Source: Flavonifractor sp. An306 (lineage in GTDB: Bacteria; Bacillota; Clostridia; Oscillospirales; Oscillospiraceae). From it: a stretch of 47,041 nucleotides of DNA. The notes beneath the pieces are model-generated. The model was not told the DNA's origin, searched no databases, and was given only the letters and a program-made list of their open reading frames with translations. Below, in pieces: positions 33,266-41,930 of the stretch. The position numbers and the translations under genes were made by a program. Location of the stretch: the NCBI RefSeq assembly GCF_002159455.1, contig NZ_NFIQ01000025.1, positions 1 through 47,041 on the forward strand, written 5' to 3'. Positions within the stretch are counted from its first letter, which is position 1, and each line of letters begins with the position of its first letter.

Positions 33266-35341
33266 CTACTTGGCCAGCCGCTGGGCCCAGAGCCGGCCAT
33301 TGGGGGTCAGACAGGTGCCCCCCCGGCCTCTGCCCACCCGGGCCAGCCCCTGCTGGCTGAGGGACAGGAGGATGCGCCGGATCTCCTGCTGGGAGCAGGT
33401 GAGCCCGGCCTCCCTGGCCGCCTTCAGCAGGCTCTCCCGGCCCGCGCCCCCGCCATTCTCCCCGGCCTGGTAGAGATACCGGAGGACAAAGTCCTGGTCC
33501 CGGCTGGGGTACTCCTTCAGGTAGGGAAAGCCGGTGGTTGGGGCGGCGGGGGACACGGCGGCCCCCTCGCCGGACACGGGCAGGTAGTGGAAGGTGGGGG
33601 GCAGGTCCTCCGGGCCGATCACGGGGCTGCCCACATAGCTGAAATACTCCACCACGTTGCGCAGCTCCCGGATGTTGCCCCGCCACTGGTGGGTCAGCAG
33701 CAGCTGCTTCACCTCCGGGGAGAGGGTGAACTCCGCTCCGTTCTCTTTGCGGAACTGCTCGATGAGCAGCAGCAGGTCCTCTCCCCGCTCCCGCAGCGGG
33801 GGGATTAGGACCGGCAGGGTATTGAGCCGGTAATAGAGGTCCCGCCGGAAGCTGCCCGCCTCCACCCGCTCCTCCAGGTCCTCGTTGGTGGCGGCCACGA
33901 TGCGCACATCCACAGGGATGATCCGGTTTCCTCCCACCCGCATGATCTCCTGCTCCTGCAGCACCCGCAGGAGCTTGCACTGGAGGGCGGCGCTCATCCC
34001 CTCCACCTCGTCCAGAAACAGGGTGCCCTTGTGGGCGAATTCAAACAGGCCGGGCTTGCCCCCCCGCCTGGCCCCGGTGAAGGCCCCCTCCTCATAGCCG
34101 AACAGCTCGCTCTCCAGCAGGTTTTCCGGCATGGCGGCGCAGTTGATGGCCACAAAGGGGCTGGAGGAGCGGGGGGAGGCCCGGTGGATGGAGTGGGCAA
34201 ACAGTTCCTTTCCGGTGCCGGTCTCCCCGATAAGCAGGATGGGCAGCTGGGTCTGGGACATCTTGTTCAGCATGGTGATGCACCGCCTCAGGGCCGGGGA
34301 GTCCCCCCGCACGTCGGCAAAGGTGTACTTGGCCCGATACCCCTTGTGGTGCAGCTGGGTGCGCAGCTCATTCTGCCGGTTTTCCGCGTCGGAGAACCGC
34401 TGGACGGTGGCAAAGGCGCCGATACAGTTGCCACCCCGGAGCACGGGGGTCACCGCCACGTTCATATTGACCTCCCCCACCCCCACCACGCAGGCCGGCT
34501 GGGGCCGCTCCTCCCGCAGGCAGGCGTCAAAGGGGATAAAGGGATAGACCTGCCCGGCGGGCTGCCCCAGGGCCTCCGACCGGGGGATCCCGGTCAGCTC
34601 CTCCATCTTCCTGTTGCAGGCAAACACCTGGCCGTGCTCGTTTACCCCCACCAGGCCCTCGTCCAGAATCTCCATCAGCATGTCGAACTGGCTCTCCAGG
34701 CGAAGGCCCCTGGAAAACACCCGGTCGAAGCTGTAGGTGTTGGTGGCCACCCCCTCCTGGTACCGCCGGAAGGCCTCGGATTCCAGCAGATCCTCATAGC
34801 CCAGGCGCAGGGCGGCCTCGATCATGGTGGAGCTGGTACACACCCGCTGGCCGATGTCGATGATCTCCCTGGCCCCCTCCGGCACGTAGCGGCCCTCCCT
34901 GGGGGTAATCACATAGTCGTATTTGGACATATCGGGCCGGGGGGCTCCGGGGTGGTAGAGGTCCATCAGCAGCTGGTTCACCCCCAGCTGGTTGAGGTGG
35001 ACCACCGCCTCCCGGCACATCTTCTGGCTCAGGTTGACAAACAGAGCCCGCCGCCCCGGCGGCAGGGCCTGGAGCTGCCGGATCACCGACCACAAAAAGG
35101 TGACCTGAATCTCCATCATCTCTCCGTCGATGGGCACATACTGGTGCAGGTCCCCCACCGTGTCAAAGGCGTCGGTTGTGATCATATAGAGGGCGTACCG
35201 GCGGGAAATGTGCCCCACCGAGCCGTCCTGCACGCTGTAGGCGTCCACCGAAACCCGCTGGCCGAACAGCTCCCGCACCTGCCCGGCGTAAAACTGCCCC
35301 GCCAGCGGGTCCAGCGAGATGACCGCGATGTCCTGTTTCAT
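33266..35341 (-). CDS. Sigma-54-dependent activator, CdsR-like, with C-terminal winged helix
   Basis: A 691-aa protein. The N-terminal region (about 1-200) is a PrpR-like ligand-sensing type (DIAVISLDPLAGQFYAGQV). A PAS domain (about 218-330) and the AAA core follow, with Walker A GETGTGKE (372-379) and GAFTGA (419-424). The C-terminal end is not a Fis helix-turn-helix but a longer segment ending RILLSLSQQGLARVGRGRGG, which looks like a winged helix. In C. difficile the sigma-54 activator CdsR controls the cysteine desulfidase cdsB; position and targets here match that pattern (inference). ATG 35341 with GGGGGG 5 bases upstream is the chosen start. It is divergent from cdsB. Confidence 0.88.
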   Translation of the reverse strand: MKQDIAVISLDPLAGQFYAGQVRELFGQRVSVDAYSVQDGSVGHISRRYALYMITTDAFDTVGDLHQYVPIDGEMMEIQVTFLWSVIRQLQALPPGRRALFVNLSQKMCREAVVHLNQLGVNQLLMDLYHPGAPRPDMSKYDYVITPREGRYVPEGAREIIDIGQRVCTSSTMIEAALRLGYEDLLESEAFRRYQEGVATNTYSFDRVFSRGLRLESQFDMLMEILDEGLVGVNEHGQVFACNRKMEELTGIPRSEALGQPAGQVYPFIPFDACLREERPQPACVVGVGEVNMNVAVTPVLRGGNCIGAFATVQRFSDAENRQNELRTQLHHKGYRAKYTFADVRGDSPALRRCITMLNKMSQTQLPILLIGETGTGKELFAHSIHRASPRSSSPFVAINCAAMPENLLESELFGYEEGAFTGARRGGKPGLFEFAHKGTLFLDEVEGMSAALQCKLLRVLQEQEIMRVGGNRIIPVDVRIVAATNEDLEERVEAGSFRRDLYYRLNTLPVLIPPLRERGEDLLLLIEQFRKENGAEFTLSPEVKQLLLTHQWRGNIRELRNVVEYFSYVGSPVIGPEDLPPTFHYLPVSGEGAAVSPAAPTTGFPYLKEYPSRDQDFVLRYLYQAGENGGGAGRESLLKAAREAGLTCSQQEIRRILLSLSQQGLARVGRGRGGTCLTPNGRLWAQRLAK

Positions 35342-35352
35342 CCAATCCCCCC

Positions 35353-35376
35353 AACCAATTAACCTATTCTTTAACC
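35353..35376. promoter_or_regulatory. TTAACC repeats, probable activator sites for cdsB
   Basis: Two direct TTAACCTATT repeats (35359-35368 and 35371-35380) with an adjoining AACCAATT lie about 115-140 bp upstream of the cdsB -24 box and just before the divergent activator gene. They would allow both activation of cdsB and autoregulation. Confidence 0.6.
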
Positions 35377-35492
35377 TATTTACCCTTATCATGGCCCGCA
35401 AATCAGGAGTTAGTCAAGAAAAACCGCCTATTTTTTCCCACAAAAACCCAGAAATTTGCCTCAAATGGGGTTCCTGGCCCCGGCGGAAGTCT

Positions 35493-35507
35493 TGGCACAA
35501 AACTTGC
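35493..35507 (+). promoter_or_regulatory. Sigma-54 (-24/-12) promoter of cdsB
   Basis: TGGCAC-AAAAC-TTGC is a consensus-perfect -24/-12 element with GG and GC 10 bases apart, followed by CTTC. The predicted start site is near 35519, about 54 bases before the ATG. Confidence 0.85.
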
Positions 35508-35572
35508 TTCTTTTTTCGACAGAAGAACTTGGCGCCCATTTGTACGCGCGTTTTGGAAAAGGAGAGATTGTC

Positions 35573-36865
35573 ATGCAGCTGACCAAGGAAGAAATGCTCA
35601 CCCTGCTCCACCAGGAGGTCGTGCCCGCCCTGGGGTGTACCGAGCCGGTGTGCGTGGCCCTGTGCGCCGCCGACGCCTACCACGCCATTGGAGGGCAGGT
35701 GGTGTCCATCAAGATGGAAGTCAACCCGGGCATCTACAAAAACGGCATGTCGGTGGGGATTCCCGGCTTCAACCGGGTGGGGCTGAAATACGCCGCCGCC
35801 CTGGGGGCCTGCCTGGGAAATCCGGAAAAGGGGCTGGAGCTGCTGGAGGAGATCAACAGCATCGTCAGCAAGGAGGCCACCCGGCTGGTGGAGGAAAAGC
35901 AGGTCTCGGTGTCTATCGCCGAGGAGGAGACCCAGCTGTACGCCCACGCCGAGATCATCACCACCCGGGGCATCGGCATCAGCACCATCCGGGGCACCCA
36001 CTCCAACATTGTCTACACCAGCGCCAACAACCAGGTGCTGTACGAGAAGCCCTTCAGCCTGGACAGCGAGGACGCCCTCCACGAAAAGCTGAAGTCCATG
36101 ACGGTGGCCCAGATCCGGGAGCTGGTGGACAGCGCCAGCCAGGAGGAACTGGCCTTCATGCTGGACGGGGCGGAGATGAATGAGAAGCTCTCCGACTTCG
36201 GCCTGGAAAACCGGCTGGGCATCGGCATTGCCGACACCCTGAAAACCCAGCTGGGCGCCGGCGTGCTGGGGGACAGCCTGATGGCCAACACCATGGTGCG
36301 GGTGGCCTCCAGCGCCGAGGGGCGCATGTCCGGCTGTCCCTACGCCGTCATGAGCAGCGCGGGCAGCGGCAACCACGGCATTACCGCCATCCTTCCGGTG
36401 GTGGAGCTGGCCCGCCACCTGGGCTCCAGCCAGGAGGCCACTGAGAAGGCCCTGGCCTTCTCTCACCTGCTCAATGTGTACATCAAGCTCTTTACCGGCA
36501 AGCTGAGCGCCACCTGCGGCTGCGGCGTGTCGGCCGCCGCCGCCGCCAGCGCCGCCATGGTGTGGCTGCTGGGGGGCAGCGACGCCCAGATGGGGGCGGC
36601 CATCATCAACATGAGCGCCAACCTCACCGGCATGATCTGCGACGGCGGCAAGATCGGCTGCGCCCTCAAGCTGGCCACCGCCACCAGCGCCGCCTTCCTC
36701 AGCGCCTATCTGGCCGTGGGGGGCGTGGTGGTCAGCGCCAGCGACGGCATCTGCGCCGCCACCCCGGAGCAGGCCATCCGGAACATGGGCCTGGTGAGCA
36801 CGCCGGGCATGACCCAGACCGACAAGACCATTCTGGGCATCATGATGCAGAAGGACCAGGGCTGA
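35573..36865 (+). CDS. cdsB: L-cysteine desulfidase, CdsB/UPF0597 family
   Basis: A 430-aa protein of the COG3681/UPF0597 family, related to the alpha domain of Fe-S serine dehydratases. Cysteines likely to hold the cluster are in ALGCTEP (Cys22), [18 protein letters not shown] and [13 protein letters not shown]. Members degrade cysteine to pyruvate, ammonia and sulfide (CyuA/CdsB). ATG 35573 follows GGAGAG. The sigma-54 promoter and neighbouring activator support inducible cysteine catabolism. A serine-directed activity remains possible. Confidence 0.9.
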   Translation: MQLTKEEMLTLLHQEVVPALGCTEPVCVALCAADAYHAIGGQVVSIKMEVNPGIYKNGMSVGIPGFNRVGLKYAAALGACLGNPEKGLELLEEINSIVSKEATRLVEEKQVSVSIAEEETQLYAHAEIITTRGIGISTIRGTHSNIVYTSANNQVLYEKPFSLDSEDALHEKLKSMTVAQIRELVDSASQEELAFMLDGAEMNEKLSDFGLENRLGIGIADTLKTQLGAGVLGDSLMANTMVRVASSAEGRMSGCPYAVMSSAGSGNHGITAILPVVELARHLGSSQEATEKALAFSHLLNVYIKLFTGKLSATCGCGVSAAAAASAAMVWLLGGSDAQMGAAIINMSANLTGMICDGGKIGCALKLATATSAAFLSAYLAVGGVVVSASDGICAATPEQAIRNMGLVSTPGMTQTDKTILGIMMQKDQG

Positions 36866-36885
36866 CCGGTTCTGCGGATATACGG

Positions 36886-36932
36886 ACGCCCGCAGCGGGG
36901 CAGGATTGCCTGCTCCGTTGCGGGCGTTTTTT
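36886..36932 (+). terminator. Rho-independent terminator after cdsB
   Basis: A stem of about 18 bp (36886-36903 with about 36909-36927, one mismatch) is followed by a run of six T. It lies 20 bp past the cdsB stop and faces the convergent glgA. Confidence 0.85.
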
Positions 36933-36950
36933 ATCGTTGTATTTCTGTCA

Positions 36951-38801
36951 TTACCAGGGGGTCAGCTCCAGATACAGGTCCTTGTACTGTCTGGCCGACC
37001 TCTGCCAGGAGACATCCTTGGCCATGTCCCGCTGGACGATCTCGTCCCAGTGATACCGGTTGTCGAAGTAGAGGCTCTTGGCCCGGTTGATGGCATCCAG
37101 CAGCAGCCCCGCGTCATAGCGGTCGAAGGTGAAGCCGTTGCCGTCGCCGGTAAAGGTGTTGTAGGGCTCCACCGTGTCCTTCAGGCCGCCGGTCTCCCGG
37201 ACGATGGGCAGAGTGCCGTAGTGCATGGCGTTGAGCTGGGTCAGGCCGCAGGGCTCAAAGCGGGAGGGCACCAGCAGCGCGTCCGCGCCGGCGTAGATGC
37301 GGTGGGCTCTGGCCTCGTCGTACTGGATGCAGGCGCTGAAGGAGCCGCGATAGGTGTGCTCATAGTAGCGGAAGGCGTCCTCGTACCGCCTGTCTCCGGT
37401 GCCCAGCACCACCACCTGGGTGTGTCCGTCCAGCACCTGGGGAATGATGGCGTTGACCAGGTCCAGCCCCTTCTGATCGGTCAGCCGGGAGATAAGGCCG
37501 ATGACAAACTTGCCCGTGTCCTCCTCCAGGCCCAGCTCCTTCTGGATGGCCAGCTTGTTTTCCATCTTGTGGTCCAGCACGTTGCCCAGGCCGTAGTTGG
37601 CCGCCAGGGCGGGGTCGGTCTCCGGGTTCCACATGTCGTAGTCGATGCCGTTGACAATGCCCCGGAGCTTGCCGCTGTGATAGCGCAGGTGGTCCTCCAG
37701 CCGCTCGCCGTACTCGCTGCTCTGGATCTCCCAGGCGTAGGTGCCGCTGACGGTGGTGATCCGGTCGGCGTAGGCCAGCCCGCCCTTGAGGATGTTGGCC
37801 TCCACCCAGTCCTGCTTCAGCGCCCCCATGCTGAACACATGGTCGGGCAGGCCGGTCCAGTACTGGATGGTGGGGATGTTGTACACTCCCTGGAAGCGGA
37901 GGTTGTGGATGGTGAGCACCGTTTTGGCCCGGCCCACCGGGCTGTCCTGGAACAGGGTGCGCAGATACACCGGCACCAGGCCCGCCTGCCAGTCGTGGCA
38001 GTGGATGATGTCGGGGATCCAGTTCATATAATTCAGCGCCGCCAGGGCGGCCTTGCTGAAGAAGCAGTATTTGGGGATGTCGTCCACCAGGTTGGTATAG
38101 GGGTTGCCCGAGGAGAAAAACTCCTGGTTGTCAATAAAGTCGTACACCACGCCGTCGCAGATGTACTCCATGATCCCCACGTAGTAATTGCGCCCGGTCC
38201 GGCCCAGATCCATGTAGAACTCGCCCCGATAGACCATCTTGTTCTGGTATTCCTGGGGGATGCAGGCATAGCGGGGCAGCAGCACCCGCACGTCGCAGTT
38301 CAGCCGGGCCAGCTCCCGGGGCAGGGCGTACATCACGTCCCCCAGGCCCCCTGTCTTGACAAAGGGGTGACACTCCGAGCCGATAAACGCCACGCTCCGG
38401 CGGGGCAGGTTGGACATTTCGTTCACTGGGGCGGGCTCCTCCGCCACAGGGGTGGGCTTTTCCACAGCGGGGGCGGCCTGCTTCATAGCGGCGGGTTTTT
38501 CCTCCGCAGCGGGGGCGGCCTGCGCCGCCTCAGGGGCGCTCTTTTTCGCGGCGGCAGCAGTCTTTCGGCTGGCAGCCGTGGTCTTTTTTGTAGCAGAAGC
38601 CGCTTTTTTCGTGGCAGAGGCGGCTTTTTTTCTGGTGGTAGCGGTCTTTTTGACGGCAGTCTCTGCCGGCTCCCCGGCGGGCGCAGCCGTCTCCTTGGGG
38701 GCAGTGTCCACCGCCGCGGGATGGGCCTGTTCCGCGGCCGGAGCCTCAGTCTTTTTCACAGGCGCTTTCTTCTTTGTGGAATCCGCTTTTTCCCGTGCCA
38801 T
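36951..38801 (-). CDS. glgA: Glycogen (starch) synthase with a Lys/Ala-rich N-terminal tail
   Basis: A 616-aa protein. Residues about 134-616 are a GT5 glycogen synthase of normal length: ADP-glucose site KTGGLGDV (149-156), HDWQAGLVPVYL, ITTVSGTYA, ISRLTDQKGLDL and the acceptor motif SRFEPCGLTQLNAM. It extends glycogen with ADP-glucose. The first 133 residues are an added low-complexity tail rich in Lys, Ala, Thr and Pro (for example KKAASATKKAASATKK), like bacterial histone-H1-type tails. Start ATG 38801 has AAGGAAGG 6 bases upstream. No other glycogen gene is adjacent. Confidence 0.93.
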   Translation of the reverse strand: MAREKADSTKKKAPVKKTEAPAAEQAHPAAVDTAPKETAAPAGEPAETAVKKTATTRKKAASATKKAASATKKTTAASRKTAAAAKKSAPEAAQAAPAAEEKPAAMKQAAPAVEKPTPVAEEPAPVNEMSNLPRRSVAFIGSECHPFVKTGGLGDVMYALPRELARLNCDVRVLLPRYACIPQEYQNKMVYRGEFYMDLGRTGRNYYVGIMEYICDGVVYDFIDNQEFFSSGNPYTNLVDDIPKYCFFSKAALAALNYMNWIPDIIHCHDWQAGLVPVYLRTLFQDSPVGRAKTVLTIHNLRFQGVYNIPTIQYWTGLPDHVFSMGALKQDWVEANILKGGLAYADRITTVSGTYAWEIQSSEYGERLEDHLRYHSGKLRGIVNGIDYDMWNPETDPALAANYGLGNVLDHKMENKLAIQKELGLEEDTGKFVIGLISRLTDQKGLDLVNAIIPQVLDGHTQVVVLGTGDRRYEDAFRYYEHTYRGSFSACIQYDEARAHRIYAGADALLVPSRFEPCGLTQLNAMHYGTLPIVRETGGLKDTVEPYNTFTGDGNGFTFDRYDAGLLLDAINRAKSLYFDNRYHWDEIVQRDMAKDVSWQRSARQYKDLYLELTPW

Positions 38802-38838
38802 CATGAACCTTCCTTTCCCGTACTCTGGTACTGGCAAG

Positions 38839-38868
38839 AATATAACACATCCGGCCGGCTTTTGACAG
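38839..38868 (-). promoter_or_regulatory. Probable promoter of glgA
   Basis: On the - strand CTGTCA (38863-38868), an 18-bp spacer and TATATT (38839-38844) lie about 30 bases before the start codon. Confidence 0.45.
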
Positions 38869-38988
38869 TCCTTTTTGGAAATTTCAGAAAAATTTCCACA
38901 CTTTCTCCAAATCCGCTAAAAGCTCAGGGTATCCATCCCACTCACCAATCCGGTCAGGCGCCTTTCCCATTCTTAAGGTTCCGGCCGC

Positions 38989-39017
38989 TTGCGCTTGCAA
39001 AAGGCCCATTGTATAAT
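38989..39017 (+). promoter_or_regulatory. Sigma-A promoter of the MoxR/VWA operon
   Basis: TTGCGC (38989-38994), a 17-bp spacer and a perfect TATAAT (39012-39017) place the start near 39024, about 54 bases before the ATG. Confidence 0.65.
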
Positions 39018-39077
39018 AAAGCACACACTTTCACGGGCAAAAGCGGCGGCTCGCCTCCGCAGGCCCAAAGGAGGATT

Positions 39078-40136
39078 ATGAATCTCACCATTACCGTCAA
39101 TCACAGGCAGCTGCTGGACATTCTGCTGAACGTGGGGCTGGTTCGCCCGGTGTTCATCTGGGGCGCCCCCGGCATCGGGAAATCCGTCATTGTGGAGGAG
39201 TTTGCCCACAGCCTGGGGCTGGAGTGCGTCTCCCTGCTGGGCAGCCAGCTGGCCCCGGAGGACATCATCGGCGTGCCCCAGATCAAGGACGGCTTCAGCC
39301 AGTTCTGCCCGCCCCGCTCCATCGCCCGGCAGGAGCCCTATGTGCTCTTTCTGGACGAGCTGAACGCCTGCACCTCCGAGGTGCAGAAGGCCTTCTACTC
39401 CCTGATCCACGAGCGGCGCATCGGGGAATACCACCTGCCCGAGGGCTCCATCGTGCTGGGGGCGGGCAACCGGGCCCAGGACAACGCCATCACCCGGCCC
39501 ATGTCCTCCGCCCTCATCAACCGGATGTTCCATGTGGAGCTCACCGCCAGCCCCCGGCTGTGGCTGGAGTGGGCGGGGCAGCACAACATCCACCCCTACG
39601 TCTACGACTACATCACCAGCCGGCCGGACCACCTGTGGTCCAGGCCCCCCAAGAGCGAGGAGCCCTTCTCCACCCCCCGGGCCTGGCACATGCTCAGCGA
39701 CGCCATCCACAGCTGGGGCCCGGACATCGACGTGGACAGCCTGCGGGTGCTGGCCGCCGGCTGCCTCACCCCCCAGCACGCCACCCAGTTTCTGGCCTAC
39801 ATCCGCCAGGTGCGCAGCCAGTACGCCCTGGACAAGATCCTCTCCGGCCAGCAGCCCTGGCCGGACAAGCCGGAGGAGCGGGACGTGCTCTACTTTTTGG
39901 CCCAGTCCCTCCGGGCCCGGCTGGTAAAGGAGCTGCCCCCGGAGCGGAGCCGGCTCAGCGCCGACAGCCGCGCCCTGGTGCTCCAGGCCAAGGACCGCAT
40001 CACCGAGCTGGCCGACCTGAGCCTGGAGATCGCCCGGATGGCGGTGACCCCGGAGGACGGCCGGGAGCTGCCCGACTGGTTTGTGGTGGAGCTGTTCCGG
40101 GACCTGCCCCGGCTGGCCGACAAGCGCAACGGATGA
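39078..40136 (+). CDS. MoxR-type AAA+ ATPase
   Basis: A 352-aa AAA+ ATPase. Walker A is GAPGIGKS (29-36), Walker B FLDELNA (91-97), sensor 1 VLGAGNRAQD and the Arg-finger region ALINRMFHVEL. MoxR proteins work with VWA-domain partners as chaperone-like machines in metal insertion or complex maturation. The following gene encodes such a partner and overlaps by four bases (ATGA at 40133). AAAGGAGG precedes ATG 39078; long upstream open frame on this strand runs antisense to glgA and is not coding. The client protein is unknown. Confidence 0.92.
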   Translation: MNLTITVNHRQLLDILLNVGLVRPVFIWGAPGIGKSVIVEEFAHSLGLECVSLLGSQLAPEDIIGVPQIKDGFSQFCPPRSIARQEPYVLFLDELNACTSEVQKAFYSLIHERRIGEYHLPEGSIVLGAGNRAQDNAITRPMSSALINRMFHVELTASPRLWLEWAGQHNIHPYVYDYITSRPDHLWSRPPKSEEPFSTPRAWHMLSDAIHSWGPDIDVDSLRVLAAGCLTPQHATQFLAYIRQVRSQYALDKILSGQQPWPDKPEERDVLYFLAQSLRARLVKELPPERSRLSADSRALVLQAKDRITELADLSLEIARMAVTPEDGRELPDWFVVELFRDLPRLADKRNG

Positions 40137-41911
40137 GCGGCAGAAAGCAGCAGAAGGCCAACCCGGCCCAGGAGGCCTTTCAGGGCGGGTGCGGCCTGGT
40201 GACCCTGCACCCGGTGCTGGGGCCCCTGATGAAGCAGGCCACCCCCCATTTTGACAATAGCTACCCCATGGCAAAAGAGGACTGGGCGTGGATCACCGCC
40301 AACGGGGACCTCTACGCCAACAGCCACCGCCGGGCCACCCCCCAGGAGTGGGCCTACGTGATAGCCCACTGCCTGCTCCACCTGGCCCTGGGCCACATCC
40401 GGGAGGACCGGGCTGGGGACCTGGTGTGGAACGCCGCCTGTGACTGCGTGGCGGCCCGGTACCTGTCCGACCTGCACATCGGCACGCCGCCGGGGGAGCT
40501 CTCCGCCCCCCTGCCCCCCAACACCCGGGAGGAGGAGGCCCTCTACCGCTGGCTGAAGGAGCACAGCGACGACGCCTACTTCCGCTTCTCCACCATGAGC
40601 GGCGGCCGGCCGGACCTGGTGTGGGAGCCCATCCGGGCCAGCTGGTGGCAAGGGCCCACCGACTGGCGGCAGCTCTTTGCCGAGAGCCTCCGGGACGCGC
40701 TGCGCTCCGCCGTGGACTACGCCGGGGGCGTCACCACCCCGCCGGGGTCCCACAAAAAAATGGGCCCCATCCAGCGGGCCCGGGAGTGGTTTTTGTCCAG
40801 CTATCCCCTGCTGGGGGGCGTGGCCTCCGGCTTCCGGCTGGTGGACGACCCCCTGATTGTCCAGCGGATGGACGTTCCGGTGGCCGCCATCTCCATGCAT
40901 CTGCGGGAGATTTATGTCAATCCATCCGCTGGACTGACCGAAGAGGAGTGGCGGTTTGTCCTGGCCCACGAGTACCTCCACGCCGCCCTGTGCCATGAGG
41001 CAAGACTGGGCAAACGGGATCCGGAGCTGTGGAACGTGGCCTGCGACTATGTGATCAACCAGTGGCTGCGGGACATGGAGGTGGGCTCCATGCCCGAGGG
41101 GCTGCTTTTCGACCCGGAGCTGCAGGGCCTGTCGGCGGAGAGCGTGTACGACCGGCTGGCGGTCAATCTGCGCAAGTACAAGCGCATGGCCCAGCACGAC
41201 ATCCGCTTCGGCCCGCCGGACTGGGCGGCCTCCAAAGACTTTGTGGATCTGGACAGCTGGTGCCGCTCCGCCATCCAGCGGGGGCTGGACTACCACCAGA
41301 CCCACGAGCGGGGCTATCTCCCCGAGGGGCTGGTGGAGGAGATCCGGGCCCTGTCCCAGCCCCCCATCCCCTGGGATGTGAAGCTGGCCCGGTGGTTTGA
41401 CCAGCGGTTTGAGCCCCTGGAAAAGCGCCGCACCTATGCCCGGCTCAGCCGCCGCCAGTCGGCCACGCCGGACATCCCCCGCCCCTCCTGGCATCTGGAG
41501 GAGGAGGCCCGGGCGGGGCGCACCTTCGGCGTGCTGCTGGATACTTCCGGGTCCATGGACCGTTCCCTGCTGGCCGCCGCCCTGGGGGCCATTGCCAGCT
41601 ACAGCGCCGCCCGGGACGTAAACCGGGTGCGGGTGGTGTTCTGCGACGCCGCCCCCTACGACCAGGGGTACATGGAGGCGGCCGACATCGCCGGCAGCGT
41701 CAAGGTCCGGGGCCGGGGGGGCACGGTGCTCCAGCCGGGGGTAGAGCTGCTGGAGCACGCCCCCGACTTCCCCAGGCAGGCCCCGCTGTTGGTGATCACC
41801 GACTGCGAGTGCGACCGGCTGAACCTCTACGGCCGGGACCACGCCTTTCTGGTGCCCCGGGGGCGCAGCCTGCCCTTTCCCCCCAAGGGGCCGGTGTTTT
41901 ACCTGGAGTAG
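40133..41911 (+). CDS. VWA-domain protein with two tandem metallopeptidase-like (DUF2201-type) domains
   Basis: A 592-aa protein. Two zincin-like units lie exactly 200 residues apart. Unit 1 (about 20-120) has EWAYVIAHCLLHLALGH and WNAACDCV; unit 2 (about 225-325) has EWRFVLAHEYLHAALCH and WNVACDYV. Unit 2 keeps HExxH (His279, Glu280, His283); unit 1 has Cys in place of the catalytic Glu, so it is probably structural. A C-terminal VWA domain (about 464-592) has an intact MIDAS start DTSGS (470-474) and FCDAAPYD. DUF2201 proteins pair with MoxR ATPases. It is translationally coupled to the AAA gene. Function unknown. Confidence 0.88.
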   Translation: MSGRKQQKANPAQEAFQGGCGLVTLHPVLGPLMKQATPHFDNSYPMAKEDWAWITANGDLYANSHRRATPQEWAYVIAHCLLHLALGHIREDRAGDLVWNAACDCVAARYLSDLHIGTPPGELSAPLPPNTREEEALYRWLKEHSDDAYFRFSTMSGGRPDLVWEPIRASWWQGPTDWRQLFAESLRDALRSAVDYAGGVTTPPGSHKKMGPIQRAREWFLSSYPLLGGVASGFRLVDDPLIVQRMDVPVAAISMHLREIYVNPSAGLTEEEWRFVLAHEYLHAALCHEARLGKRDPELWNVACDYVINQWLRDMEVGSMPEGLLFDPELQGLSAESVYDRLAVNLRKYKRMAQHDIRFGPPDWAASKDFVDLDSWCRSAIQRGLDYHQTHERGYLPEGLVEEIRALSQPPIPWDVKLARWFDQRFEPLEKRRTYARLSRRQSATPDIPRPSWHLEEEARAGRTFGVLLDTSGSMDRSLLAAALGAIASYSAARDVNRVRVVFCDAAPYDQGYMEAADIAGSVKVRGRGGTVLQPGVELLEHAPDFPRQAPLLVITDCECDRLNLYGRDHAFLVPRGRSLPFPPKGPVFYLE

Positions 41912-41930
41912 GCTCTCCTGTATCTTGCGT

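Noticed and set aside
36906-39077. Upstream extension of the MoxR ATPase frame
   Set aside because: The extension is antisense to glgA; ATG 39078 has AAAGGAGG and starts the conserved domain.
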